Positions 7,725 to 15,314 of a stretch of DNA of 15,725 nt are shown here, in pieces. The translations under genes were made by a program, and so were the position numbers. The notes below the pieces were generated by a model. The model was given only the letters and a program-made list of their open reading frames with translations. It made no database searches and had not been told where the DNA came from. Source of the stretch: CAYRGC01 sp964423795 (lineage in GTDB: Bacteria; Patescibacteriota; Gracilibacteria; Peribacterales; Peribacteraceae); the NCBI GenBank assembly GCA_964423795.1, contig CAYRGC010000023.1, forward strand, positions 1-15,725. Direction: 5' to 3'. Position 1 is the first letter of the stretch, and each line of letters starts with the position of its first letter.

Positions 7725-8657
7725 TCAGTCGAGGGCGGCCTTGGAGGCGGAGAGCTCCGCGAGTTCCGCCGTGATCTTGCCCTGGCGGGTCTGGTTATAG
7801 GTGAGGTTGAGGTCGGCGATGATCTCCGTCGCGTTGTCCGTGGCGTTGCGCATGGCCACCATGCGCGCGGCATGCTCGGAGGCGGCGCTCTCGAGGACGC
7901 CCTGGTAGATCTGCATCTCCGTGAGCTGCGGGAGGATGGTATCGAGCACCGAGGACGGGGAAGGCTCGAAGCGGTACTCGCTCTTCGGCAGCGTCAGGCT
8001 CTTGGCGATCTGGGCCTCTCGCGACTCGGTGGAGCGCTGGAGGAGGCTTCCCACCATGTCCTTGAGGTCGGACGGGGAGAACGGCAGGAGCACCTTCACC
8101 GCGGGCTCCTGGAGGAGCGGCGAGATGAAATCCATGTAGATGAGCACCACGTGGTCGTAGGTCCCGGCGCGGAAGGCGTCGATCGCCATGCGGGAGACCG
8201 GGAGGATGTCGCGGAACTGCGGATGGTTACTGAGGGCCGGGAACGCGGCGATCACGTTCTCGCCGACGCGCTGCAGGAACTGGTGGCCGCGGCGACCGAC
8301 GGCGATGAAATCGACGGATTCGACGGTCCCGAGCCGCTTCGTGCCGCGGACGTACGCGTTCACGGTGCGCAGCATATGCGAGTTCAGGCTGCCGCAGAGG
8401 CCGCGGTCGCTCGTGAAGACGATGGCAAGGACCTTCTTGGCAGGTCGCTCCGTGAGGAACGGGTGCCCGCCGGCCTGCACGAGAGCCATCTTCTGCAGGA
8501 TCTCCCATGCCGCGAGCGCGTACTGGCGCAGCGTCTGGGCGTTTTGGACGGCGCGACGCATTTTCGAAGCGCTCACGAGTTCCATGGCCTTGGTGACCTG
8601 GCGGGTCGCCTTGAAGCCTTTCATCTTGCGCCGGATATCGAGGAGGGAGCGGGCCAT
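7725..8657 (-). CDS. atpG: F-type ATP synthase gamma subunit
   Basis: Central rotor shaft of F1, which couples c-ring rotation to the catalytic sites. It has 310 residues, slightly longer than the usual 285-295. The N-terminal helix MARSLLDIRRKMKGFKATRQVTKAMELVSASKMRRA and the C-terminal helix MQIYQGVLESAASEHAARMVAMRNATDNATEIIADLNLTYNQTRQGKITAELAEL form the typical coiled coil. FTSDRGLCGSLNSHMLR begins the Rossmann-like domain. The extra length appears near 205-235 (LLQRSTESREAQIAKSLTLPKSEYRFEPS). It is the last gene of the E-F-H-A-G unit. A 59-nt repeat-like spacer separates it from atpA, and no Shine-Dalgarno site is seen before the ATG. Confidence 0.97.
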   Translation of the reverse strand: MARSLLDIRRKMKGFKATRQVTKAMELVSASKMRRAVQNAQTLRQYALAAWEILQKMALVQAGGHPFLTERPAKKVLAIVFTSDRGLCGSLNSHMLRTVNAYVRGTKRLGTVESVDFIAVGRRGHQFLQRVGENVIAAFPALSNHPQFRDILPVSRMAIDAFRAGTYDHVVLIYMDFISPLLQEPAVKVLLPFSPSDLKDMVGSLLQRSTESREAQIAKSLTLPKSEYRFEPSPSSVLDTILPQLTEMQIYQGVLESAASEHAARMVAMRNATDNATEIIADLNLTYNQTRQGKITAELAELSASKAALD

Positions 8658-8716
8658 TCGAATTGCTGATTACCAATTCCTAAGTACTAATTGTCACCCC
8701 GAGCGGAGTCGAGAGG
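8658..8716. repeat. Repeat-derived spacer between atpA and atpG
   Basis: The spacer joins two parts. Next to atpA lies a tract GTCACCCCGAGCGGAGTCG followed by AGAGGTCAGG, reaching the atpA stop. This looks like the abundant GTCA-CCCGAGCG-type dispersed repeat whose spurious translation reads CHPERSREV. Next to atpG lies an AT-rich stretch with GATTACC, AATTCC and TAGTACTTAG-like units. Assignment to a known repeat family is from memory, not a search. Confidence 0.45.
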
Positions 8717-10243
<1,527 letters not shown>

Positions 10244-10282
10244 GGAGGAGAAAGGGAATCAACGCGCGACCGCGCGGGAAAA

Positions 10283-10633
10283 TCAGAGGATCTGCGTGCG
10301 CAGGGACTGCTCGAAGCGGCCGAGGGCGCCGCTGACGCTCAGGTCAATGCGCTCGTCGCCGAACTGGAGGATCACGCCGCCGATGAGCGACGGATCCTTC
10401 TTCTGCGTGACCGTGACGGGACGGTCGAACTTCTTCTCGATCGTGGCCGCGACGCTCTTGCCGAGCTCCCCGGCGTCGCCGGTGGGCGTCGTAAGCGTGA
10501 CCATGATCGCGCCCTCGCCGACCGCCTCCTTGCGGAGCGCGTCGGCAACCTCGCGAATGAACGCCTTGCCGCCGTTCTTCTTCGAAAGCTCGAGGACGGC
10601 CTGGACGACGTCGGCTGCGGTGGTCTGCGTCAT
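10283..10633 (-). CDS. atpH: F-type ATP synthase delta subunit, short form
   Basis: Part of the peripheral stalk that ties the b dimer to the F1 crown; 116 residues against about 175-180 in typical bacteria. The C-terminal domain is complete: VTLTTPTGDAGELGKSVAATIEKKFDRPVTVTQKKDPSLIGGVILQFGDERIDLSVSGALGRFEQSLRTQIL contains the conserved DPSLIGGV and GD-x-x-ID-x-S motifs. Only about 40 residues precede it, so roughly the first four helices of the usual six-helix N-terminal bundle, including much of the alpha-binding surface, are missing. The frame upstream lies in atpF, and the ATGA overlap (4 nt) with the atpF stop shows that this is the true start rather than a truncation by frameshift. Confidence 0.92.
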   Translation of the reverse strand: MTQTTAADVVQAVLELSKKNGGKAFIREVADALRKEAVGEGAIMVTLTTPTGDAGELGKSVAATIEKKFDRPVTVTQKKDPSLIGGVILQFGDERIDLSVSGALGRFEQSLRTQIL

Positions 10634-11136
10634 CGGATGAGGGCGGGAAGATCCTTGGAGACGGAGGCGAGCAGGCGATCCTGGTCGGATTTGCCGAACT
10701 CTCGCTCGAGCACCTTCTGGCTCAGCTTCACGACGGCGCCGGCGAGGGTGGCCTGAAGGTCGCTGACCATCCGGGCGCGCTCCTCGGTGAGCTGCTCGCG
10801 GGCTTTGGAAAGGATCTGGGCGGCCTCTTTCTCGGCGCCGGCGAGGATGTCCTTCTTCAGGGTCTCGGCCTGCCGCTTGGCGTTCTCCAGGAACTTGCCC
10901 GTCTCCTGGTCCACTTTGCGCATCTGCTCCATCTTGAACTCGTCGATCTCGCGCTTCTGGTTCTCGATGGCCTTGGCGTCTTCCATCGCCTTGCGGACAC
11001 GCTCGCGACGGTCATCGAGGAGGCGGAGGATCGGGCGATACACGAAGAACGAGAGCGCCACGATGAGAATCGTGAAGTTTACGAGCTGCGCGACGAACAT
11101 GCCCGTGTTGATGCCAAGTTTCTCAATCAGTTCCAT
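10630..11136 (-). CDS. atpF: F-type ATP synthase b subunit
   Basis: Peripheral-stalk subunit anchored by one N-terminal helix (FVAQLVNFTILIVALSFFVYRPI, about 14-36) and followed by a long amphipathic coiled coil rich in Glu, Lys, Arg and Gln to the C-terminus; 168 residues, normal length. VYRPILRLLDDRRERVRKAMEDA is the typical junction sequence. It overlaps atpH by 4 nt. Upstream, a 120-nt spacer to atpE contains an interleaved inverted repeat, and the last 20 nt before the ATG are a pure CU-type tract (TTCTCCCTTCTCCTCCCT) instead of a Shine-Dalgarno site. Only one b gene is present, so a homodimer is expected. Confidence 0.96.
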   Translation of the reverse strand: MELIEKLGINTGMFVAQLVNFTILIVALSFFVYRPILRLLDDRRERVRKAMEDAKAIENQKREIDEFKMEQMRKVDQETGKFLENAKRQAETLKKDILAGAEKEAAQILSKAREQLTEERARMVSDLQATLAGAVVKLSQKVLEREFGKSDQDRLLASVSKDLPALIR

Positions 11137-11187
11137 AGGGAGGAGAAGGGAGAACCGAACCGTTCCAAGGAAAGAGTCGGTCTGGGA

Positions 11188-11243
11188 AGTTTTTCGTTTT
11201 TAGTTGGTAATTTTTTATACGGAACGAAAAACTGCCAACTAAA
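11188..11243. repeat. Interleaved double inverted repeat between atpE and atpF
   Basis: Plus strand order: AGTTTTTCGTT (11188-11198), TTTAGTTGG (11199-11207), a 15-nt AT-rich middle, AACGAAAAACT (11223-11233), one G, CCAACTAAA (11235-11243). Arms 1 and 3 are perfect 11-bp complements and arms 2 and 4 perfect 9-bp complements. The order is interleaved, not nested, which is the topology of an H-type pseudoknot or of two mutually exclusive hairpins in the atpE-atpF transcript. Confidence 0.75.
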
Positions 11244-11256
11244 TACTCAAAACCGA

Positions 11257-11505
11257 TTACACGAACTTGATGATGAGAGCCACCACGAGACAGTAGATGG
11301 CGATGGCCTCCGCGAAGGCGGCCATGAGGATCATCGGGGTCTGGATCTTGCCCGCGGCCTCCGGGTTGCGGCCGATGGCCTCGAGGGCCTTCGCGCCGAT
11401 GAAACCGATGCCGAGGCCCGGTCCGAGAGCGCCGATGGCGATGGCGACCGCCATGGCGAAGTTCTTATCGAGAAGAGGGGTGGCTGCTGCGACTTCTGTC
11501 GGCAT
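11257..11505 (-). CDS. atpE: F-type ATP synthase c subunit
   Basis: Proteolipid that forms the rotor ring; 82 residues, two membrane helices joined by the polar loop AIGRNPEAA. Helix 1 carries GALGPGLGIGFIGAKALEAIG. Helix 2 carries the ion-binding carboxylate Glu66 in FAEAIAIYCLVVALII. Na+-type rings have a Gln in helix 1 and a Ser directly after the Glu (GQG...ES). Here these positions are hydrophobic and Ala, so H+ is the predicted ion. A strong promoter lies just upstream, giving the gene its own start of transcription, as would suit a subunit needed in many copies. The roughly 27-nt leader is CU-rich without a Shine-Dalgarno site. Confidence 0.97.
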   Translation of the reverse strand: MPTEVAAATPLLDKNFAMAVAIAIGALGPGLGIGFIGAKALEAIGRNPEAAGKIQTPMILMAAFAEAIAIYCLVVALIIKFV

Positions 11506-11538
11506 ACGCGGGTGGGAAAGGGAGAAAAGAGTGCGGAG

Positions 11539-11567
11539 ATTCTACGGACGAGTCCACAGGCAATCAA
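11539..11567 (-). promoter_or_regulatory. Promoter of the atpE-F-H-A-G unit
   Basis: Minus strand: TTGATT (11562-11567), a 17-nt spacer and TAGAAT (11539-11544). Predicted transcription start is near 11532, about 27 nt before the atpE ATG. The -10 and the next bases (TAGAATCTCCGCAC) match those of the atpB promoter at 13 of 14 positions. It lies in the 151-nt gap between the kinase-like gene and atpE, where I see no terminator. Confidence 0.75.
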
Positions 11568-11656
11568 GGGTCATAAGAGGCCGGTCCGAACAAGTTTTTT
11601 GGCTGTTATTCGTCCTTTTCCAGTATTTGTCGAGATCGAACAGGGGTATGCCGCGC

Positions 11657-12391
11657 TCACGCCACGTTCTTTCCGTCGAGACCGGATACGGAGGCGTCGA
11701 CGCCGAAATACCGCTCCAGGAAGTAATCTTGGAACGCCGACACTACGCGCGTGCGGAAGGGCGGTTTGACATCCGATTTCCCTCCACGGAGCAAATCCAC
11801 ATCGACGATCCGCACCTGGGTCGGAGAGGACCTCTTCTGCAGGACATTGCTCAACTCCGGATTGATGGGGCCCGGCGCGCTCCAGACCTCCGGCGCCGTA
11901 CGGAAGCTATGGAGGAGTGGGAACACGTTTCCTGCGACCGCGGCCGTGCGGAGCAGGGGCCGGATCGCCAGCACGTCGTATATGGATCCTCGTAGGTGAC
12001 GTATATGGCCCAGGACGGTCCTCCACCCTCCTTCCAGACCGAAGAAATCGAGACCGAGACCTTCCTTCTCGAGCGTCACGCGGTGCGCGTCATGCAACGC
12101 GCGGAACGAATCGCCGCATGCCGCGAGCGCATCGGGACGGATATGGACGCCGTCGATCTTCTCCTGATGGACGAAGTACCCGTGAACCCGGTTCTTCTCG
12201 ATCGCCGTCTCGGCGAGCCAGGGGCCGAAATGCCGTTTGGCATCCTGCAGGTTCGCCCACATCTCGTCGAACCGGCGCGTGCCGACAAACTTCTTCTTTG
12301 GAACCTTCAAGACGCGCTCTCCGTCCGTGGGATGCCGGAAGACATCGTGGTCCCCTCCTTCACCGATCAGCTGCAATCCGCGGAGATCCAT
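11657..12391 (-). CDS. Protein-kinase-fold protein embedded in the ATP synthase locus
   Basis: Predicted cytoplasmic protein of 244 residues with kinase-like features. The glycine-rich loop is LIGEGGDHDVFRH (8-20), the ATP-binding Lys29 is in RVLKVPKK, and a hinge-like FVHQEKIDGVHI lies at 73-84. A catalytic-loop-like NPELSNVL (177-184) carries the conserved Asn182, and IVDVDLLR (195-202) holds the metal-binding Asp. The position of the catalytic Asp, five before Asn182, is Asn177, so it could be a pseudokinase or a divergent small-molecule kinase. The closest general resemblance is to the YrbL/aminoglycoside-phosphotransferase-like group, by pattern only. It starts 9 nt after the atpB stop and so is probably translated with atpB; no other ATP synthase operon layout known to me has such a gene here. 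A role in regulating or assembling the enzyme is speculation. Confidence 0.75.
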   Translation of the reverse strand: MDLRGLQLIGEGGDHDVFRHPTDGERVLKVPKKKFVGTRRFDEMWANLQDAKRHFGPWLAETAIEKNRVHGYFVHQEKIDGVHIRPDALAACGDSFRALHDAHRVTLEKEGLGLDFFGLEGGWRTVLGHIRHLRGSIYDVLAIRPLLRTAAVAGNVFPLLHSFRTAPEVWSAPGPINPELSNVLQKRSSPTQVRIVDVDLLRGGKSDVKPPFRTRVVSAFQDYFLERYFGVDASVSGLDGKNVA

Positions 12392-12400
12392 GCGCGGGAC

Positions 12401-13168
12401 TCAATGCGCCTCGTGCGGCGTGACCGCCATCGAGATGAAGACGAGCGTGAGCATCGAGAACACGAGCGCCTGGATGAAGCCCACGAAGATCTCGAGCCCG
12501 TAGAACGGGATCGGAATCAGGTACGGCACGAGCGCGGAGATGACCATCAGGAGCACCTCACCAGCGAAGATGTTGCCGAAGAGACGGAAGGAGAAGGACG
12601 CAATGCGCGTGAACTCGCCGATGAACTCGAGCAGGCCCACGAACGTGCCGATGCCGTACGGCTTCTTCCACGGGGCGACGAAATACTTGCCGAGGTGCCC
12701 GGCCATGCCGAGCGTGGCGAAGCCCAGGACCTGGACCGCGATGATCGACACGACGGCGAAGACGAGCGTGACGTTCATGTCCGCGTTCATCGAGCGAAAG
12801 ACGGGCAAATGCTCGAGGTGACCCTCGTGCATGCCTTCGACCGTGATCGACCCGACGCCCGGGAGGATGCCCATCCAGTTGGCGACGATGATGAAGAGGA
12901 ACATCGTCGCCACAAGCGGAAAGAGCTTGCGGGTGCGCTTCTCGTCGCCGAGGATCGAATGGAAGAAGCCGAACAGACCCTCCACCACGAGTTCGGCGAA
13001 GGCCTGGAACCGCCCCGGAATGAGGCGCATGCGCGTGGAGCGCACCGCGAGGGCGAAGGCGATGAGCACCGCCATGGCGAGCCACGCCATCACGAGGGTG
13101 TTACGGATCTCGAAGTGCCCGATGTGGGCGATGGTCTCGGAGGCGAGGGTGGGGGCGGTAATCTCCAT
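12401..13168 (-). CDS. atpB: F-type ATP synthase a subunit
   Basis: Stator membrane subunit that forms the two proton half-channels next to the c-ring; 255 residues, normal length, with five to six hydrophobic segments. The essential arginine is Arg195 in SFSFRLFGNIFAGE (with Glu204), and the last helix is GFIQALVFSMLTLVFISMA (Gln233). The frame is open to 13261, but the start at 13168 is supported by a promoter whose -10 box ends 11 nt upstream and would otherwise lie inside the gene. A His/Glu-rich loop, EGMHEGHLEH (111-120), lies between helices. It is the first gene of a unit with the kinase-like gene and is divergent from the SLH gene. Confidence 0.96.
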   Translation of the reverse strand: MEITAPTLASETIAHIGHFEIRNTLVMAWLAMAVLIAFALAVRSTRMRLIPGRFQAFAELVVEGLFGFFHSILGDEKRTRKLFPLVATMFLFIIVANWMGILPGVGSITVEGMHEGHLEHLPVFRSMNADMNVTLVFAVVSIIAVQVLGFATLGMAGHLGKYFVAPWKKPYGIGTFVGLLEFIGEFTRIASFSFRLFGNIFAGEVLLMVISALVPYLIPIPFYGLEIFVGFIQALVFSMLTLVFISMAVTPHEAH

Positions 13169-13179
13169 AAGGTGCGGGG

Positions 13180-13208
13180 ATTCTAAGGACGGCACCGGAG
13201 GGAAGCAA
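13180..13208 (-). promoter_or_regulatory. Promoter of atpB
   Basis: Minus strand: TTGCTT (13203-13208), a 17-nt spacer and TAGAAT (13180-13185). The predicted transcription start is about 5 nt before the ATG, a nearly leaderless message. The -10 and initial transcribed bases match the atpE promoter at 13 of 14 positions. Confidence 0.72.
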
Positions 13209-13218
13209 GGGCCAGAAA

Positions 13219-13272
13219 GTGACGAGTGATTGGTGACGAGGCCCAGAAAAACACCTGTCACCCGTCACCAAT
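13219..13272. repeat. Tandem 7-nt units and inverted repeat in the atpB/SLH divergent region
   Basis: Three 7-nt units GTGACGA, GTGATTG, GTGACGA run 13219-13239. A 10-bp perfect inverted repeat, ATTGGTGACG (13229-13238) and CGTCACCAAT (13263-13272), spans a 24-nt loop that also contains GTCACC. The structure lies between the divergent promoters of atpB and the SLH gene. No terminator T-run follows on either strand. Confidence 0.6.
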
Positions 13273-13332
13273 ATGAATCATTCGTCCCCTTCCCTGTCAG
13301 TTACCACTCGCCCGGTCGTCCGTAGGAACGAG

Positions 13333-13338
13333 TATGCT
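13333..13338 (+). promoter_or_regulatory. Candidate -10 box of the SLH gene
   Basis: TATGCT at 13333-13338 lies 13 nt before the ATG at 13352. No good -35 is found 17-18 nt upstream. If used, it excludes the alternative start at 13334, which would fall inside the hexamer. Confidence 0.35.
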
Positions 13339-13351
13339 ACCCTTTCAAGCC

Positions 13352-14530
13352 ATGAAACATCCCTTCCTCACCGCCGCGCTCTCCGCCGCGGCCACCTTGG
13401 CGCTCGCGACCACCGCCTACGCGTGCAGCTGCATCCGATCCACGCCCGCGGAGAATTACACCAGGGCGGATGTCGTGTTTTCCGGCGTCGTTCAGATGGT
13501 CGCCCTGCCCCGTTCGTCCGACGGCAACGGAACGACCGTGTACTCCGTCGCGGTCAATCGCGTGTGGAAAGGCGCGGTACCGGCTTCCGTGAGCGTCACG
13601 TCGGCCGAAAGCAGCGCCACCTGCGGCATCGGATTGCAGAAAAACGGGGAATACGTGATCTTCGGTTACAAGAACGCCGACGGCACGTTTTCGACCAATC
13701 TCTGCTCCGGAACGGCGCTCGTGAGCGACGCGCAGGAAACGCTCACGTATCTGAATAACCGAGGCTCGAACGGCGCGGACTGCCGTCCCATCGTCTGTAG
13801 CGACGGGCGCCGGTTCGACAGCTGCGACGCGAACGGCGAACCCCTGATGTGGACGGGCGGCACACCGTGCTTCGACGAGGCGAATCCCCAAGACAGCTGC
13901 CAACTCGGCATCTGTCCGGATGGCTACCGGTACCCGACATGCTCCGAGGACGGCCATCCCATCAATTACTTCGCGGATCCGTGCATGAATCACCAGACGA
14001 CCTCGTTTCGCGACGTCACGAGCGAGGATCCGGATTATGAGGCGATCGTCTACGTGAAGGAGCAAGGCATCGTCCAAGGGTACCCCGACGGCACGTTCCG
14101 ACCAGACGCGAACATCACGCGCGCGGAATTTGTGAAGATGCTCATGAGCGCGACGACGCCGTCGATGGCGATCAACGAATGTCTGGCAACCGCCACTCCC
14201 CTTCCATCCGACGTCCCGCGCACGGAATGGTTCGCGTCGTACGTCTGCGCGGCGAAGAAATCGGGCGTTGTCAGCGGCTATCCCGATAACACGTTCCGCC
14301 CCGGCAACAGCATCAACCTGGCGGAAGCCGCGAAGATCATCGTGGAGGCCATGGGCCTGCCGAAGACGTCCGCCCGGACCGGAGCACAGTGGTGGTCCAC
14401 CTACCTGCTTACCCTGGACTCGCTGAACGGACTGCCCGCCGGCGTGTCTTCCGCGGACGCGGGAATGCTCCTCACGCGCGGCACGATGGCAAACATCCTC
14501 TGGCGGGTTCAGCTGTCGAACGGCCGATGA
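13352..14530 (+). CDS. Secreted protein with TIMP/NTR-like domain and SLH repeats
   Basis: Exported surface protein of 392 residues. A signal peptide MKHPFLTAALSAAATLALATTAYA (1-24) ends in AYA directly before CSC, so cleavage would leave an N-terminal Cys-X-Cys. Residues 25 to about 130 resemble the netrin/TIMP-like fold: CSCIRSTPAENYTRADVVFSGVV, VYSVAVNRVWKG, ATCGIGLQKNGEYVIFGY, STNLCSGTAL. A Cys-rich linker (about 140-215) contains ICPDGYRYPTCSEDG. Two S-layer homology domains follow (about 218-265 with GIVQGYPDGTFRPDANITRAEF; about 285-338 with GVVSGYPDNTFRPGNSINLAEA), then a degenerate third. SLH domains bind cell-wall polymers. The start at 13352 gives the clean signal peptide; 13334 is the alternative. 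It lies on the opposite strand inside the ATP synthase locus, and its stop directly abuts that of the atpI-like gene. Confidence 0.88.
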   Translation: MKHPFLTAALSAAATLALATTAYACSCIRSTPAENYTRADVVFSGVVQMVALPRSSDGNGTTVYSVAVNRVWKGAVPASVSVTSAESSATCGIGLQKNGEYVIFGYKNADGTFSTNLCSGTALVSDAQETLTYLNNRGSNGADCRPIVCSDGRRFDSCDANGEPLMWTGGTPCFDEANPQDSCQLGICPDGYRYPTCSEDGHPINYFADPCMNHQTTSFRDVTSEDPDYEAIVYVKEQGIVQGYPDGTFRPDANITRAEFVKMLMSATTPSMAINECLATATPLPSDVPRTEWFASYVCAAKKSGVVSGYPDNTFRPGNSINLAEAAKIIVEAMGLPKTSARTGAQWWSTYLLTLDSLNGLPAGVSSADAGMLLTRGTMANILWRVQLSNGR

Positions 14531-14830
14531 TCACAGCGACGGCGGCGGAGAAGCGGGCGGAATCGACGATTTCGCCTCTTTCTCCTTGCGATCACGTTCC
14601 TCCTGCTCCGCGTTGAGCCGTTGGATCAGGCGCCATACGCCGAGCGCGGACACGATGAACGACAAAACGAATCCCGAAAGCAGAAAGATCGGCGACGTCC
14701 CCAGATACTTGTCGAGATAGGCCCCGCCGAATCCGAGCAGGACGATGGGGCCGGCGATGATCCATCCGAGCTCGCTCACGATGCCGTAAGCGGCATAGAG
14801 GCCCTGCTTATCTTGGGTGGGAGTCGTCAT
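14531..14830 (-). CDS. AtpI-like ATP synthase accessory membrane protein
   Basis: Small membrane protein of 99 residues with two helices (about 17-38 and 46-69) joined by GGAYLDKYLGTSP, the signature of the AtpI/ATPase_gene1 family. Members help c-ring assembly or have been linked to Mg2+ supply; the AtpQ protein of N-type ATPases belongs to the same general group. The C-terminal tail is highly charged and ends in a Pro/Ser stretch. In usual operons this gene directly precedes atpB. Here the two are separated by the oppositely oriented SLH gene, and atpC lies upstream. The stop codons of this gene and the SLH gene meet in TGATCA with no spacer. The 64-nt gap to atpC is AT-rich, with TTAGGAATT as in the atpA-atpG spacer. 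Confidence 0.85.
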   Translation of the reverse strand: MTTPTQDKQGLYAAYGIVSELGWIIAGPIVLLGFGGAYLDKYLGTSPIFLLSGFVLSFIVSALGVWRLIQRLNAEQEERDRKEKEAKSSIPPASPPPSL

Positions 14831-14891
14831 CGGAGAATGATGAAAAGTGAATTATGATTTTCAGAATTCCTAATTCGCGACTCGTACGACC

Positions 14892-14922
14892 GCATCAGGC
14901 AGATCGCCTGCCGGACCGATGC
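14892..14922. repeat. Palindromic sequence over the atpC stop codon
   Basis: Outer arms GCATC (14892-14896) and GATGC (14918-14922) enclose overlapping inner arms GGCAG (14898-14902) and CTGCC (14908-14912), with an alternative CAGGC/GCCTG pairing. The stop codon of atpC (14895-14897) lies inside. The inner ends AGGCAG...CTGCCGG equal the ends of the second hairpin in the Ca2+-ATPase element. No T-run follows, so a terminator role is doubtful. Confidence 0.4.
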
Positions 14923-15314
14923 CTCCTCACCGTCTTCAGGCGCGCGATCTCGCGGTTGAGCAGCGCCGTCGCGTCGGCGAAGCCTTCGGCATCGTCGCGA
15001 CGCTGGCTCTGGAGATCCTCCGCGCGTTTGCGGGCGGCCTCGATCGCGGCCTCCTCGAGAGCCTCGGCACGGTCGGCGATGTCGGCGAGAATCTTGATGG
15101 CGGGACCGGTCACCTCGATGACGCCCTTGGACACGGCGAAGAGCTTGTCCTCTCCCTGCGAACGGATGACCATCGTGCCGGAACCGAGCACCGAGATGAG
15201 CGGCTCGTGACCCCCCATGACGGTGATCTCGCCGTCGGCGGTCGGCAGCGTCACGGCCTCGGCCTCTCCGCTGTAGACGGTCGCGTCGGGCGTGATGATA
15301 TCGACGTGGATCAT
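14895..15314 (-). CDS. atpC: F-type ATP synthase epsilon subunit
   Basis: Rotor subunit at the foot of gamma that can inhibit ATP hydrolysis; 139 residues. The N-terminal beta-sandwich is MIHVDIITPDATVYSGEAEAVTLPTADGEITVMGGHEPLISVLGSGTMVIR, with the conserved GEITVMGGHEPL turn. A two-helix C-terminal domain follows (ADRAEALEEAAIEAARKRAEDLQSQRRDDAEGFADATALLNREIARLKTVRR), so the regulatory helices are present. The last residues HRSGRRSA are encoded by a palindromic stretch and may be a late addition. It starts 31 nt after atpD, without a Shine-Dalgarno site, behind a spacer of degenerate 7-nt repeats. Confidence 0.95.
   Translation of the reverse strand: MIHVDIITPDATVYSGEAEAVTLPTADGEITVMGGHEPLISVLGSGTMVIRSQGEDKLFAVSKGVIEVTGPAIKILADIADRAEALEEAAIEAARKRAEDLQSQRRDDAEGFADATALLNREIARLKTVRRHRSGRRSA

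Noticed and set aside
10264..10277. CGCGCG-AC-CGCGCG inverted repeat between atpH and atpA
   Set aside because: Alternating CG of this kind is expected by chance in GC-rich DNA, and no T-run follows.
11506..11656. A terminator between the kinase-like gene and atpE
   Set aside because: Only a 5-bp CTGTT/AACAG pairing without a T-run was found; the gap is better explained by the atpE promoter.
11996..13186. A 396-residue plus-strand frame opposite atpB and the kinase-like gene
   Set aside because: Highly charged, repetitive shadow translation; the minus-strand a subunit is unmistakable.
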